From Nitrospirota bacterium (GTDB taxonomy: Bacteria; Nitrospirota; Thermodesulfovibrionia; Thermodesulfovibrionales; UBA1546), in the NCBI GenBank assembly GCA_009773185.1, contig WPIF01000002.1, forward strand, positions 62,001 through 126,000: a DNA stretch of 64,000 nucleotides. Reading direction: 5' to 3'. This document shows positions 8,135-18,346 of the stretch, one piece after another. Numbering within the stretch: the first letter of the stretch is position 1; each line of letters starts with the position of its first letter. The notes beneath the pieces were generated by a model. That model had not been told where the DNA came from and did no database searches. It saw only the letters and a program-made list of their open reading frames with translations. Both the position numbers and the translations under genes were made by a program.

Positions 8135-10109
8135 TTCTTTGAATCTGAAGAATTCTATTTCTTGTTATCTTATCTTCTGGATTAAGTCTTAATGCTATCT
8201 GATATTCTTTTATTGCCTTATCCAACAGTCCTCTTATCTCATAAGTGACTCCAAGATTATAATGTGCATCTGCGTAATCCGGGTAAAGTTTTAATGCAAT
8301 CTGATAATGTTCTATGCCCTTATCTGTCAAGCTTTTATTATAGTAGGCTGCACCAAGGTTATTATATGCCTCTGCGTAATTCGGGTTTATTCTCAATGCA
8401 ATCTGATAATGTTCTATGGCCATATCTGTCAAGCCTTTATTATAGTAGGCTGCACCAAGGTTATTATATGCCTCTACATAATCCGGGTTTATTCTCAAGG
8501 CAATCTGATAATGTTCTATGGCCTTGTCTGTCAAGCCTTTATCTTTGTAGGCTATACCAAGGTTATTATGCCCTCTTGCCTTCTGAGGACTCTTTCTCAC
8601 CACATCCTCCCACAAACTCATCTCATCCTGCCAGACGATGTTTCTCTGATAAGCAGCAATTGAAAGAACAATAACAGCAGTAGCAAGTAGTGAGCAGCAA
8701 GCAATAAGGGAACGTCTTGGATTTTGAATCATAGCCTGAAGGATATAAAACGTGGCTGATACAAAAACAATAATAATGCCTATAATAGGCAGATACAACC
8801 TGTGTTCAAAGATTACGTCTCGGATAGGAATAATTGATGATTCAACAGATAAAGTGATAAAGAACCAGAAAATACCGAAAGAAATAAGGCGAAAGTCAGG
8901 GAATCCCCCCATCCCCCCTTTGTCAAAGGGGGGTGAGGGGGGATTTGTAAAGGAAGTCGCCGTGAGGTTATGCCTTGAACGGTAAAAAAGATAAACACCA
9001 AGCCCACAGATAGATAAAAGAAACAGAAATGACAGAAATACCTGCGGATTTGAAAATGAATGATATATCGGATAGTCATAATCGAGGTTCTGGTTTATCG
9101 GTAAAAACAAGAGTCTTATATAGGTAACAATCACCCTGAATTGTGTAAGCAGATAACCCCATCTTGAAATCGCTTCTGTCTCCTGTGCTGCCTCTCTTAT
9201 CTCACCGATTGCATCTCCGATTGGCTTATCTATTCCTATCAGGCTTAAAGGGATAACAAGTAAGGTAAGGAGAAAAGGGATGAGGTAGAGAAGTCTTTTG
9301 TAACCGCCTTCCATCCTGTTATTCCTGCGGAAGCAGGAATCCATCTCATTCTTATCCTGGATTCCCGTTTTCACGGGAATGACAAATTGGTTGTTGCCAA
9401 AGAACATAAATTCATAAAGGGCAACAATAATCGGCAGTGTAAATGCAATCTCCTTTGTCTTCATGGCAAGGACAGCGGAGATGAGAGAGACAGCGTATAG
9501 CGTATAGCGTGCAGCGGGTAGTTTTTGCTGACTACTGATAGCTGATTGCCCGATACGGGTCTCCGCTGAGGGTCGCTCCGACTGATTTCTGAATTTTATA
9601 TACATGACAAGCGAAAGCAGATAAAACATGGCTGCAAGGGAAGTGAATCTCTGGACGATGTATGTTACTGCCTGTGTCTGGATGGGATGGGCTACAAAGA
9701 GCAGGGCAGAAAAAAGGGCAACCAAAGAAGTGTCAGAGTGTCCAAGTATCATAGTGTCAGAGACTTCGGAACTTTGATACTCTGATACTATGACCCTTTG
9801 ATACTTTACTACTCGGAGCGTCAGCACCACCAGCCAATAAATTAGGATTGCATTGAAGATATGGATAACAAGGTTAGCAATGTGATAACCAATGGTATTC
9901 AGTCCTCCGAAATAATAATTCAGAGCAAATGTTAAAAAGCCGACCCACCTTGAACCTGACGGCGGCCAGGAGTTACTTAAATCCCTTAATTTATAGTTTT
10001 CAACGATATTATTTCTGTCATCGAAATGAAATGGCACATTGAAGGTGTTGGAGTAAACAAGAAAGCCAACTACTATAATTAACAGGATATGAAAAATGCG
10101 TTTACTCAT
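8127..10109 (-). CDS. TMTC/PMT-like multi-pass membrane glycosyltransferase with C-terminal TPR repeats
   Basis: NTFNVPFHFDDRNNIVEN, LFVAHPIQTQAVTYIVQR, EHRLYLP motifs followed by four TPR units. Confidence 0.8.
   Translation of the reverse strand: MSKRIFHILLIIVVGFLVYSNTFNVPFHFDDRNNIVENYKLRDLSNSWPPSGSRWVGFLTFALNYYFGGLNTIGYHIANLVIHIFNAILIYWLVVLTLRVVKYQRVIVSEYQSSEVSDTMILGHSDTSLVALFSALLFVAHPIQTQAVTYIVQRFTSLAAMFYLLSLVMYIKFRNQSERPSAETRIGQSAISSQQKLPAARYTLYAVSLISAVLAMKTKEIAFTLPIIVALYEFMFFGNNQFVIPVKTGIQDKNEMDSCFRRNNRMEGGYKRLLYLIPFLLTLLVIPLSLIGIDKPIGDAIGEIREAAQETEAISRWGYLLTQFRVIVTYIRLLFLPINQNLDYDYPIYHSFSNPQVFLSFLFLLSICGLGVYLFYRSRHNLTATSFTNPPSPPFDKGGMGGFPDFRLISFGIFWFFITLSVESSIIPIRDVIFEHRLYLPIIGIIIVFVSATFYILQAMIQNPRRSLIACCSLLATAVIVLSIAAYQRNIVWQDEMSLWEDVVRKSPQKARGHNNLGIAYKDKGLTDKAIEHYQIALRINPDYVEAYNNLGAAYYNKGLTDMAIEHYQIALRINPNYAEAYNNLGAAYYNKSLTDKGIEHYQIALKLYPDYADAHYNLGVTYEIRGLLDKAIKEYQIALRLNPEDKITRNRILQIQRNK
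8264..8570 (-). repeat. Tandem ~102 bp DNA repeats encoding TPR units
   Basis: Near-identical blocks 'caatctgataatgttctatggcc..atctgtcaagcctttattatagtaggctgcaccaaggttattatatgcctc'. Confidence 0.9.
9312..9384. repeat. Palindromic repeat (GTCATTCCCG...CGGGAATCCAGG class) inside the TMTC-like CDS
   Basis: cctgttattcctgcggaagcaggaatccatctcattcttatcctggattcccgttttcacgggaatgacaa; same class as 46175-46259. Confidence 0.8.
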
Positions 10110-10237
10110 GAATAAATATAACAGTTCTTGCTCCGGTTGTTCAATGAAGCGAAGGTTATGAGAGTCCGGATGGCTCTGTTAATTTTCATGCCGGAATTTT
10201 CCTTGACTTATTGATTATCAACCCATAGAATTTAACC

Positions 10238-10672
10238 ATGTCAACGGGTGATAAGGTTGTTATAAGGTTCAATCATGGCAAGTTGCTGAAGGGGTATCTT
10301 AAAAAATTTTCTCAGGATTCCCGGACAATCCTGTTCGAAGAACCGGGAATGGACAGCGTTCAGGAGATATCTGTGCAGGAACTGAAGGCAATACTCTTTG
10401 TCAGGACTTTTGAGGGCGACAAAAAGTACAGAGAGAGAAAAAAGTATGAGCATAGGCAGAGGAAAGGCAGGAAGATGTTTGTCAGGTTTAAGGATGGGGA
10501 ATCAATGATTGGATATCTTGAAGGAGATATGCCATGGGAAAAGGGCTTTTTTATTTCCAAGCCTGATGAAAAGAAGGCTGGTTTTTTTCTGATGCCGGCG
10601 GATGAGGGGAGTAATAATATCAAGGTGTTTGTTATAGGGGCCTCTGTAAAAGACATTACGGCTGTTCCCTGA
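10238..10672 (+). CDS. Conserved hypothetical protein, duplicated VRF(x)DG(x)xxGYL beta-domain
   Basis: VIRFNHGKLLKGYLKKF and FVRFKDGESMIGYLEGD internal duplication. Confidence 0.6.
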   Translation: MSTGDKVVIRFNHGKLLKGYLKKFSQDSRTILFEEPGMDSVQEISVQELKAILFVRTFEGDKKYRERKKYEHRQRKGRKMFVRFKDGESMIGYLEGDMPWEKGFFISKPDEKKAGFFLMPADEGSNNIKVFVIGASVKDITAVP

Positions 10673-10762
10673 GCAGTCAGCCCCGCTGCAAGTACTCAGT
10701 TTTCAAGCTTAGCCCGGATGTGAAATTAATAAGAGCATGGCAGAAATAAGGGAGTAAAATTT

Positions 10763-11197
10763 ATGAAATATCAGACTGGGAAGACAGGGCGGGTTGTTGT
10801 AGCACGGTTTGAAGACCATGAAGATGTGCTTGCTAATCTTGTGAATATTGCAAAAAAGGAAAATATAAGAGCAGGCATTTTTTATATTATCGGCGGCATG
10901 CGCGAAGGCAGTATTGTTGTCGGTCCCGAGAAGGATGTCATTCCTCCTGCTCCTGTATGGAAAGAACTCAAAGAGAGCCACGAGGTTGTTGGGCTGGGTA
11001 CTATATTTTATCAGGGTGACGACCCCAAGGTCCATTTCCATGGTGCCTTTGGGAAAAAGGATATGGTGAAGGTTGGATGTTTGCGGGAAAAGTCAGAGAC
11101 ATTCCTGGTCCTTGAGGCAGTTATTATTGAGCTTGAGGGGATTAATGCCGTAAGAGAGCTTGACCCTGTTTCAGGGCTTACGCTGCTGAAACTTTAA
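10763..11197 (+). CDS. PPC/DUF296-domain protein
   Basis: VVVARFEDHEDVLANLVNIAKKENIRAGIFYIIGGMREGSI...HFHGAFG...LEAVIIEL. Confidence 0.8.
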   Translation: MKYQTGKTGRVVVARFEDHEDVLANLVNIAKKENIRAGIFYIIGGMREGSIVVGPEKDVIPPAPVWKELKESHEVVGLGTIFYQGDDPKVHFHGAFGKKDMVKVGCLREKSETFLVLEAVIIELEGINAVRELDPVSGLTLLKL

Positions 11198-11208
11198 GAC
11201 AGTCAAAT

Positions 11209-12270
11209 TTATGGGTCCGGAATATTATTTTCACGCGGCCTTTCATAACTCAAGCGGGATTTAAGATTCCTGAGCTTCGGGGTAGTTTCTAATTTTTCAT
11301 ACTTGTTGTTTAATATATTGTATGTAGCTGCCTGAACATCTAATTTATTATCTGGGCCGAGCAGGTCTTTCATCCTTCTGTTCATGTCATCCGGCGAAAC
11401 AGGCGAAAGCTCAGGGACAATAAAAACAGGGATAGCGGCGCCGGTTGCTCTTGACAGATGTTTGTAAAAATCTTCTTCACACCTGCCTAAATATTCTCCG
11501 CCGAGCATTACCGAGGTTGCACCTGTTTTCTGTAAAAACTCGATAAGGGTGTTCAGATCCTCCTCCAGAAGCTGCCCGCGATTTGGCTTTTTTGATTCCA
11601 GATAAAGCACAGATTCAGACAGGTTTGTTACCTCATTTAGATATCTGGCATATTCATCGTTGCCATTTTTATAGGTGTAGTTTGAATATTTTTTATAATT
11701 TCCTGGCACTATAATAATAACCAGCTTTTGTTCAGTGGATTTAAACTCCAGAAAATTACTTTCTATCCTTTCGAATTCTTTCATTATTCTTATGAACTCT
11801 TTGTTATATCTGTTTGCGCCGCCTTTTTCAGGAGAATTTTCCCAAAAAACATTTGTCCATGAAGCGCTGCCTTTCTCCAGAAATATATCCATTATGCCTT
11901 TTGCGGGGGAGTTGTCTTTTCCGCTTATCTTCGGGTGGTGGAAGAAGGTATAGTATCCAGGATGGTTGATTATATAAACTGTGCCGTTATCAAGAAATTT
12001 TTTATAGTCTGCATATTTACCTATAGGCAGAGTAGAGAGCGACCTGATATTTATCCCTGTGTATGAATTATCTATCCATTCAGCGTTATTTTCGACTGTC
12101 CTGCTTCGCTCTTCGATTTTTTGCCATATCTCTTTTGCCCTGAGTATCTCTTCCGGGGAATTCTGTGCTGCAGGTATCACAGGGATTATTTCTGTTGATG
12201 CGCATCCGCCGATAAGCAGCGCAATGAGTAAAGAGAATATCTTAGCTGAACCGGTTCTTATAAAAGCCAT
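11209..12270 (-). CDS. Hypothetical lipoprotein
   Basis: Lipobox LLIGGCAS after hydrophobic N-terminus; no recognised domain. Confidence 0.6.
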   Translation of the reverse strand: MAFIRTGSAKIFSLLIALLIGGCASTEIIPVIPAAQNSPEEILRAKEIWQKIEERSRTVENNAEWIDNSYTGINIRSLSTLPIGKYADYKKFLDNGTVYIINHPGYYTFFHHPKISGKDNSPAKGIMDIFLEKGSASWTNVFWENSPEKGGANRYNKEFIRIMKEFERIESNFLEFKSTEQKLVIIIVPGNYKKYSNYTYKNGNDEYARYLNEVTNLSESVLYLESKKPNRGQLLEEDLNTLIEFLQKTGATSVMLGGEYLGRCEEDFYKHLSRATGAAIPVFIVPELSPVSPDDMNRRMKDLLGPDNKLDVQAATYNILNNKYEKLETTPKLRNLKSRLSYERPRENNIPDP

Positions 12271-12387
12271 CTGCCTTGCCTCATTTTGATATTTTACCTA
12301 AAGTGAGAATATTAACGCAATGAATACGAAAGGAGATAAAAAAGAGGCAGTTGAGTTTAGATAGATAAAACTGATAGAATAGCTATC

Positions 12388-12450
12388 AGTTTTCAGGTGC
12401 CAGGTTTTAGTAACTAGCAGATGAGACCTAAAACCTAATGCCCGGTACCT
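12388..12450. repeat. Imperfect inverted repeat upstream of aroQ
   Basis: caggtgccaggttttag ... ctaaaacctaatgcccggtacctg. Confidence 0.6.
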
Positions 12451-12451
12451 G

Positions 12452-12895
12452 ATGGGAGGAATTGTGAAAGTTTTAGTTATACACGGGCCTAATTTAAATA
12501 TGCTTGGTAAAAGAGAGCCCGAAATTTACGGGACGTTCTCTCTTGATAAGATTAACAGAAAGATGATGGCCCTGGCCTCAGAACTTAAGCTGAAGCTCTC
12601 TATCATGCAGACAAACAGCGAGGCAGAGATAATTGATGCCATACAGAAAAAGGATTACGATGTGCTTATAATAAATCCTGCTGCCTATACTCATACGAGC
12701 ATTGCAATAAGAGATGCCATATCAGCAGTAGGCAAACCCGTGATCGAGGTGCATCTCTCCAATATTCATAAGCGCGAGGAGTTCAGAAAAAAGTCCTACA
12801 TAGCAGAGGTAGCAACAGGGCAGATAAGCGGCCTTGGCGCAGAGAGTTATCTCCTTGCCTTAAGGGCTTCAAAAAATATCCTCTCTTCCAACTAA
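12452..12895 (+). CDS. aroQ: 3-dehydroquinate dehydratase, type II
   Basis: [51 protein letters not shown]. Confidence 0.95.
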   Translation: MGGIVKVLVIHGPNLNMLGKREPEIYGTFSLDKINRKMMALASELKLKLSIMQTNSEAEIIDAIQKKDYDVLIINPAAYTHTSIAIRDAISAVGKPVIEVHLSNIHKREEFRKKSYIAEVATGQISGLGAESYLLALRASKNILSSN

Positions 12896-12903
12896 GAGTA
12901 AAG

Positions 12904-13959
12904 GTGACCTTACAACTTTCTGCGATAAGGAAGTCCTTTAAAGGAATTGACGGGTTACTTGTAACCGATGTGAATAATATCAGGTATCTTACGGGGTTTA
13001 GCGGCTCATCGGGGTTTTTATTAATTGCAAGGGAGAGAAATATTTTTGTTACTGACTTCAGGTACAGAGAACAGGCCGAGACAGGAATAAACGGGTGGGA
13101 CGTAGTGATAGAAAAAGGCGAGAGGGCCAGAACCATATTGAAGCTCTCAAGGATGCTTGGCATAAAAAGGCTTGGCTTTGAGGTGTCTGTATCATATGAA
13201 TTTTTCAGGAGGCTTTTGAAAAAGGGCCTTGTCATGAAGCCGTTTAAAAATGTTATAGAAAAACTGCGTGCCATAAAAGACGATGAGGAGATAGGCCTGA
13301 TAAAAATGGCGGTAAGACGCGCTGAAGCCGCCTTTCTCGATGTGAGGCCGTACATAAGAGAGGGGGTATCAGAGAATAAGCTTGCAAGAATGCTTGAGGA
13401 AAGGCTCAAGAAAAAAGGATGCAGTTGTATTCCATTTGGTATAATAGTCGCTTCCGGCAGAAATTCGTCAATGCCTCATGCGAGAGCCTCAGAAAAGAGG
13501 CTTAATGGCGGAGACCTTGTTGTTATAGACTGGGGAGGAGAGGCAGGAGGGTATTTTTCCGATATGACAAGGACCTTGCTTATTAAGGGAGTTGATATGG
13601 GCAAAAAAAAGGAGATTTATCAAACAGTATTAGAAGCGAATAAAAAAGCTGTCTCTGTTATTTCGCCCGGCATGGAAAGTAAAAAGGTTGACAATTCTGC
13701 CAGGTATGTTATAAAAAAGGCAGGATACGGAGAGTTCTTCGGGCATGGTACAGGGCACGGGGTGGGGCTTCAGATCCATGAATTGCCGAATATAGCACGG
13801 AACGGGAAAGGGACAATTAAAGAGAATATGGTCTTTACAATCGAGCCAGGCATTTACGTGCCGGGCCTCGGCGGAGTGAGGATAGAAGATATGGTGGCAG
13901 TTAATAAGAGGCGGGCTGTTTTACTTACGAAACTGCCAAGAGAGCTGGAAATAATTTAG
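12904..13959 (+). CDS. M24-family Xaa-Pro aminopeptidase/dipeptidase
   Basis: GLLVTDVNNIRYLTGFSGSSG; VIDWGGEAGGYFSDMTRT; GHGTGHGVGLQIHELPNI; TIEPGIYVPG. Confidence 0.92.
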   Translation: MTLQLSAIRKSFKGIDGLLVTDVNNIRYLTGFSGSSGFLLIARERNIFVTDFRYREQAETGINGWDVVIEKGERARTILKLSRMLGIKRLGFEVSVSYEFFRRLLKKGLVMKPFKNVIEKLRAIKDDEEIGLIKMAVRRAEAAFLDVRPYIREGVSENKLARMLEERLKKKGCSCIPFGIIVASGRNSSMPHARASEKRLNGGDLVVIDWGGEAGGYFSDMTRTLLIKGVDMGKKKEIYQTVLEANKKAVSVISPGMESKKVDNSARYVIKKAGYGEFFGHGTGHGVGLQIHELPNIARNGKGTIKENMVFTIEPGIYVPGLGGVRIEDMVAVNKRRAVLLTKLPRELEII

Positions 13960-13988
13960 TGATAGCATAAATGGATAGGGGGTAGTGA

Positions 13989-14552
13989 GTGATTTCAACG
14001 AGTGATTTCAGGAAAGGCCTAAAGGTTGAGTTTAAGGGAGAGCCTTGCGAGATAGTGGACTTTCAGCATGTCAAGATGGGCAGGGGCGGAGCTATTGTCA
14101 GGACAAAAATGAGGAATATCAAGACAGGGGCTGTCCTTGAGGAGACGTTCAGGTCAGGGGAAAAATTAGAGACCCCCGGGCTTGAAGATAAGACTATGCA
14201 GTATCTGTATGCTCAGGATGAGGTCTATTATTTTATGGATTCAGAGACGTATGAGCAGGTCCCGCTCACACACGACCATATTGGCGAGGCAAAGAAATTC
14301 CTTAAAGAAAATATGATGGTCAAAATACTGTATCATAAAGGCATGCCTATCAGCCTGGAGATCCCAACATTTGCGGAACTCAGGATTGTAAAGACAGACC
14401 CTGCAGGTTTCAAGGGAGATACGGCTTCAGGCGGCGGAAAGCCTGCAACTCTGGAAACAGGGGCAGTAGTCAGGGTCCCCTTTCATTTAAACGAGGGTGA
14501 TGTAATAAAGGTTGACACAAGGACATCAGAATATATAGAGAGAGTTAAGTAG
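13989..14552 (+). CDS. efp: Elongation factor P
   Basis: FRKGLKVEFKGEPCEIVDFQHVKMGRGGAIVRTKMRN; C-terminal GDVIKVDTRTSEYIERVK. Confidence 0.96.
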   Translation: MISTSDFRKGLKVEFKGEPCEIVDFQHVKMGRGGAIVRTKMRNIKTGAVLEETFRSGEKLETPGLEDKTMQYLYAQDEVYYFMDSETYEQVPLTHDHIGEAKKFLKENMMVKILYHKGMPISLEIPTFAELRIVKTDPAGFKGDTASGGGKPATLETGAVVRVPFHLNEGDVIKVDTRTSEYIERVK

Positions 14553-14597
14553 TATCAAAGGGTCAAAAGCTCTGATACTTTGATACTCTGACACTTA
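14549..14597. repeat. Short-word satellite related to the one at 9727-9815
   Basis: agtatcaaagggtcaaaagctctgatactttgatactctgacactt; shares tatcaaagggtca and tgatac(t)ctgata words. Confidence 0.6.
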
Positions 14598-14600
14598 ATT

Positions 14601-15041
14601 TTGGAGGGAAATATGGAACTTGAAGATTTAAAAGGACTTATAGAACTGCTTAAAGAAACGGATATTACGGAACTTCAGATAGAGAAAAACGGCAGCAAGG
14701 TCAAGATAAAAAGGGAAAAACTTCTGTCTTCCATAGAGATGTCAAAACCGGTAGTTGCGCAGGAGAAACCCTCATCTGAAATATCAGAGGAAACCCAGCG
14801 GCTTATAACAGTAACATCACCGATAGTAGGCACCTTCTACAGGGCCTCATCTCCTGAGGCAGAGCCGTTTGTGCAGGCAGGCTCCAGGGTCAAAAAAGGG
14901 CAGGTGTTGTGCATTATAGAGGCCATGAAACTTATGAATGAGATAGAGTGCGAGGCGGAAGGCGTGGTTGTCAGGGCGCTCGTTGAAAACGGGCAATCAG
15001 TAGAATATGGCGAACCGCTTTTCCTGATTGAGCCGGTGTAA
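14601..15041 (+). CDS. accB: Acetyl-CoA carboxylase biotin carboxyl carrier protein
   Basis: VTSPIVGTFYRASSPEAEPFVQAG...IIEAMKLMNEIE biotinylation motif. Confidence 0.95.
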   Translation: MEGNMELEDLKGLIELLKETDITELQIEKNGSKVKIKREKLLSSIEMSKPVVAQEKPSSEISEETQRLITVTSPIVGTFYRASSPEAEPFVQAGSRVKKGQVLCIIEAMKLMNEIECEAEGVVVRALVENGQSVEYGEPLFLIEPV

Positions 15042-15058
15042 GGAGAATGGAATGCTTA

Positions 15059-15215
15059 CAATAGCGGCATATAGCATTTTCGCTCATTCTCGGCCTGCGG
15101 CTTCCGAGGTATTTTGCCTCACAACCCCCTTAATCCCCCTTAACAAAATGGGACTCAGGGGGTTGTCAGACTATCGGCAAAATAAAACCGCTCAAATACC
15201 ATATGCCGCTATTGG
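15059..15215 (+). repeat. Dispersed three-stem palindromic element, copy C
   Basis: Arms acaatagcggcatatagcattt / aaataccatatgccgctattgg; TTTCGCTCATTCTCGG..CCGAGGTATTTTGCCTC...GACTATCGGCAAAATAAAACCGCTCAA. Confidence 0.88.
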
Positions 15216-15229
15216 CAGGTAATGGGACG

Positions 15230-16612
15230 ATGGAATTATTTAAAAAGATACTGATAGCAAATCGAAGCGAGATTGCTCTAAGGATTATACGCGCCTGCAA
15301 GGAACTCGGCATAAAAACAGTGGCTGTATACTCGGATGTAGAGAAAGAGGCCCTGCATGTCAGGCTTGCAGATGAAGCGGTCTGTATAGGCCCTGCAAAT
15401 TCTGCGCAGAGTTATCTGAATATCCCGGGTATTCTAAGCGCTGCTGAAATCACAGATTCTGAGGCAGTGCATCCGGGTTATGGTTTCCTCTCAGAGAATC
15501 CGCATTTTGCAGAGGCATGTGCCACATCAGGCATAACCTTTATTGGCCCCAGCCCGGAAAATATCAGGGTCGGCGGAGATAAGGCAAAGGCAAGGCAGAT
15601 AATGAAAAGACGGGGCATCCCTATTGTTCCCGGAAGCGACGGCCCTGTTATCTCTGAAGAACTTGCGATGAAGGTAGCAAAGAAAATTGGCTTCCCTGTT
15701 ATCATGAAGGCCTCTGCCGGCGGCGGCGGCAGGGGGATGAGGATTGTCAAGGAAGAGAGCGAACTTGAGCATGCATTTTATATGGCACAGCGCGAGGCCT
15801 TTGCCGCATTTGGAAACGGCGAGCTCTATGTTGAGCAATATATACCCGAGATGAGGCATATTGAAGTCCAGATAATGGCAGACAGCAAAGGCAATGTCAT
15901 ACACATCGGAGAAAGGGACTGTTCAATACAGCGGCGGCATCAGAAACTTATAGAGGAATCACCATCTCCTGTTTCAACAGAGAAATTCAGGAAAAAAATC
16001 GGAGAACTTGCGGTAAGGGCAGCAAGGGCCATCAAGTATAAGAACATCGGGACAATAGAGTTTATTGTAGATATGGAAGGGAATATATATTTCATGGAGA
16101 TAAATACAAGGGTCCAGGTTGAGCATCCTGTCACAGAGATGGTCAGCGGCATAGACCTGATAAAAGAGCAGATAAGGCTTGCTGCCGGATTTCCGATAGA
16201 ATATAAGCAGCACCAGATAAAGATATACGGCCATTCTATAGAATGCAGGATAAATGCCGAAGACCCCGAACGTTTTATCCCGTCTCCCGGCAAGATTACC
16301 TTTTTATCCCTGCCGGGCGGGCCAGGAGTGAGAGTTGACACCGCTGTTTATAACGGCTGGACAGTGCCGTCATACTATGACTCTTTAATAGCAAAGGTCA
16401 TAGTGCACGGTAAAACCAGGGAAGAGGCGATTTTACGGATGAAGCGGGCGCTTGATGAGTTTATCATCGAGGGCATAAAGACAACGATCCCATTTCACAA
16501 AAAAGTTATTGCACATCCTGACTTTATAAAAGGCGAGTTCAACACAGGGTTCCTTGAGAAATTAAATGGCGCGGCACAGCCGGGCCCGGCTCGCAGCGAG
16601 GTGAAGCAATGA
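15230..16612 (+). CDS. accC: Acetyl-CoA carboxylase biotin carboxylase subunit
   Basis: [58 protein letters not shown]. Start placed at ATG 15230 rather than ORF start 15203, which lies in the repeat. Confidence 0.96.
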   Translation: MELFKKILIANRSEIALRIIRACKELGIKTVAVYSDVEKEALHVRLADEAVCIGPANSAQSYLNIPGILSAAEITDSEAVHPGYGFLSENPHFAEACATSGITFIGPSPENIRVGGDKAKARQIMKRRGIPIVPGSDGPVISEELAMKVAKKIGFPVIMKASAGGGGRGMRIVKEESELEHAFYMAQREAFAAFGNGELYVEQYIPEMRHIEVQIMADSKGNVIHIGERDCSIQRRHQKLIEESPSPVSTEKFRKKIGELAVRAARAIKYKNIGTIEFIVDMEGNIYFMEINTRVQVEHPVTEMVSGIDLIKEQIRLAAGFPIEYKQHQIKIYGHSIECRINAEDPERFIPSPGKITFLSLPGGPGVRVDTAVYNGWTVPSYYDSLIAKVIVHGKTREEAILRMKRALDEFIIEGIKTTIPFHKKVIAHPDFIKGEFNTGFLEKLNGAAQPGPARSEVKQ

Positions 16613-16902
16613 ACGGGGAAAAAGACAGAAGGGCCAAGAGGTCATTAGTACAGAAGGACGTGGTAATTAACGGGATAATAAAAGCAGAGGCCCTGGACAT
16701 AAGCATGGAGGGAATGTATATTTACACGCAGGCCAATTTCATAACCGGGGCGATATTTGAGATAAGTTTTAAGGTTAACAATATGCCTGTTAAGGCAATG
16801 GCGCGTGTTCAGCATGCCCAGCCGAATGTTGGAATAGGGGTGCAGTTTGTTGATATGTCTGAAGAAGATGCCGCAAAAATAAAGCAATATATAGAAGGAT
16901 AG
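16609..16902 (+). CDS. PilZ-domain protein
   Basis: [32 protein letters not shown]...[22 protein letters not shown]. Confidence 0.75.
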   Translation: MNGEKDRRAKRSLVQKDVVINGIIKAEALDISMEGMYIYTQANFITGAIFEISFKVNNMPVKAMARVQHAQPNVGIGVQFVDMSEEDAAKIKQYIEG

Positions 16903-16980
16903 GGTTTTAATTGAGCTGTTTTCTTGCCAAAATCAGATGAAATCTTTTATAATATATGAAATCATTAAAGGAGGCTTGAG

Positions 16981-17187
16981 TTGAAGGAAGGAATTCATCC
17001 GGAATATAAAGAGATAAAGGCAGTATGTGCCTGCGGCGAGACCTTTACTACAAGGTCAACTAAGCCAAAGCTTCATGTGGATATCTGCTCTATGTGCCAT
17101 CCGTTCTTTACAGGGAAACAGAAGATAATGGATGCAGAGGGCAGGGTAGAGAAGTTTAAGAAGAAATACGCAAAAAAGAATAAGTAG
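16981..17187 (+). CDS. rpmE: 50S ribosomal protein L31 (zinc-binding type)
   Basis: TTG start; [47 protein letters not shown]. Confidence 0.95.
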   Translation: MKEGIHPEYKEIKAVCACGETFTTRSTKPKLHVDICSMCHPFFTGKQKIMDAEGRVEKFKKKYAKKNK

Positions 17188-17202
17188 ATACGCTCGCAAT
17201 TT

Positions 17203-17241
17203 AAAGTCGTTAGTTCATTTTGAGGACTAACGGCTTTTTTA
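17203..17241 (+). terminator. Rho-independent terminator after rpmE
   Basis: agtcgttagttcattttgaggactaacggcttttttatt. Confidence 0.85.
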
Positions 17242-17262
17242 TTGTATGAAGGAAAAGTATGG

Positions 17263-17448
17263 ATTGAAAGCAGGGATTGCTTTCGCTTTTCGCGATATTT
17301 TTCGACAGTTCTAAGCTCTTTACGCTACAGCTTCGAAACTCACCCCGAAGGTTTTCGGGGTTCAGACAGCCGAAGCTGTTTAACGCTTCAATTTGCTAAG
17401 AACTGTTACCGAAAAATCTCGATGTCGCTCAAGCAACCCCGCTTTAAT
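17263..17448 (+). repeat. Variant copy D of the palindromic element (long nested cruciform)
   Basis: Arms attgaaagcagggattgc / gcaaccccgctttaat; inner cgatatttttcgacagttct / agaactgttaccgaaaaatctcg; cagcttcg / cgaagctg; accccgaa / ttcggggt; shares TTTCGC...CGCTCAAG edges with the other copies. Confidence 0.75.
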
Positions 17449-17467
17449 AATAGGCATAAGAGGATAG

Positions 17468-18346
17468 ATGAAAAACATAGGCGGACAGGCAGTAATAGAA
17501 GGTGTGATGATGAAGGCCCCTAAAGGCTGGACCGTGGCGGTCAGGGACATGAAGGGGGATATTCATGTAAAAAGGGAGCCGCTGCTTGAACTGCCGAAGA
17601 TACTAAGGATGCCGATGCTGAGAGGGGTTGTGGCCTTATTCCATGCGATGTTTCTCGGCATAAAGGCGATAGAGTTTTCAGCAAGCAAGGCGTACGACGA
17701 GGATGAAAAGCCCATGAGCCCGGTGGTTATCAGTCTGACAATCGGCCTTGCATTTGTCATAGGTGTCGGACTTTTCATATTACTCCCGTTATACGGGACA
17801 AAGCTTCTTGGTTTTGTGTTTAATTCTGTTGCCGTAAGTTCTTTTATTTTTAATCTCGTTGACGGGCTTATCAGGGTTTTTGTTTTTCTTATTTATGTTA
17901 CGGGAATCGGTCTCTGGAAAGAGATGCGGAGGATATTTGAATACCACGGAGCAGAGCATAAGGTAATACATGCTTATGAGGCAGGAGACGAACTTAATGT
18001 GGAAAATGTGAGGCATTTCAGCCCCCTTCATCCGAGATGCGGCACAAGCTTTCTTCTGATAGTCATGGTAACAAGCATTCTCGTGTTTTCTTTTATTCCG
18101 CAGGCATGGCCGTTTATTTACAAGTTTCTTGCAAGGCTTGTGCTTATTCCCTTGATAGCCGGGCTTTCCTATGAACTCCTGAGATTCTCATCAAGACTGA
18201 AAGACAATCCGGTTATGAATTTTATGATTATGCCGGGACTGCTTTTACAGAGGCTCACAACCAGGGAGCCTGATGACAGGCAGATAGAGGTTGCAATAAC
18301 AGCGTTAAAAGAGGTGCTGGAATTTGAGGTAAAAAATGCTTCTTGA
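17468..18346 (+). CDS. DUF1385 family membrane protein (YqhQ-like)
   Basis: [52 protein letters not shown]. Confidence 0.9.
   Translation: MKNIGGQAVIEGVMMKAPKGWTVAVRDMKGDIHVKREPLLELPKILRMPMLRGVVALFHAMFLGIKAIEFSASKAYDEDEKPMSPVVISLTIGLAFVIGVGLFILLPLYGTKLLGFVFNSVAVSSFIFNLVDGLIRVFVFLIYVTGIGLWKEMRRIFEYHGAEHKVIHAYEAGDELNVENVRHFSPLHPRCGTSFLLIVMVTSILVFSFIPQAWPFIYKFLARLVLIPLIAGLSYELLRFSSRLKDNPVMNFMIMPGLLLQRLTTREPDDRQIEVAITALKEVLEFEVKNAS

Noticed and set aside
8264-8570. Possible CRISPR array (regular ~102 bp periodicity)
   Set aside because: Periodicity matches 34-codon TPR units inside an open reading frame; no repeat-spacer alternation or cas genes anywhere in the window.
8264-8674. Plus-strand repetitive ORFs (MHLRNPGKVLMQSDNVLCPYLSS...)
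   Set aside because: Antisense translation of the TPR-encoding tandem repeats of the minus-strand gene.
15028-15222. 64-aa ORF between accB and accC
   Set aside because: Encoded by palindromic element copy C; no independent coding signal.
17242-17523. 93-aa ORF upstream of the DUF1385 gene
   Set aside because: Translates through the cruciform variant copy D.
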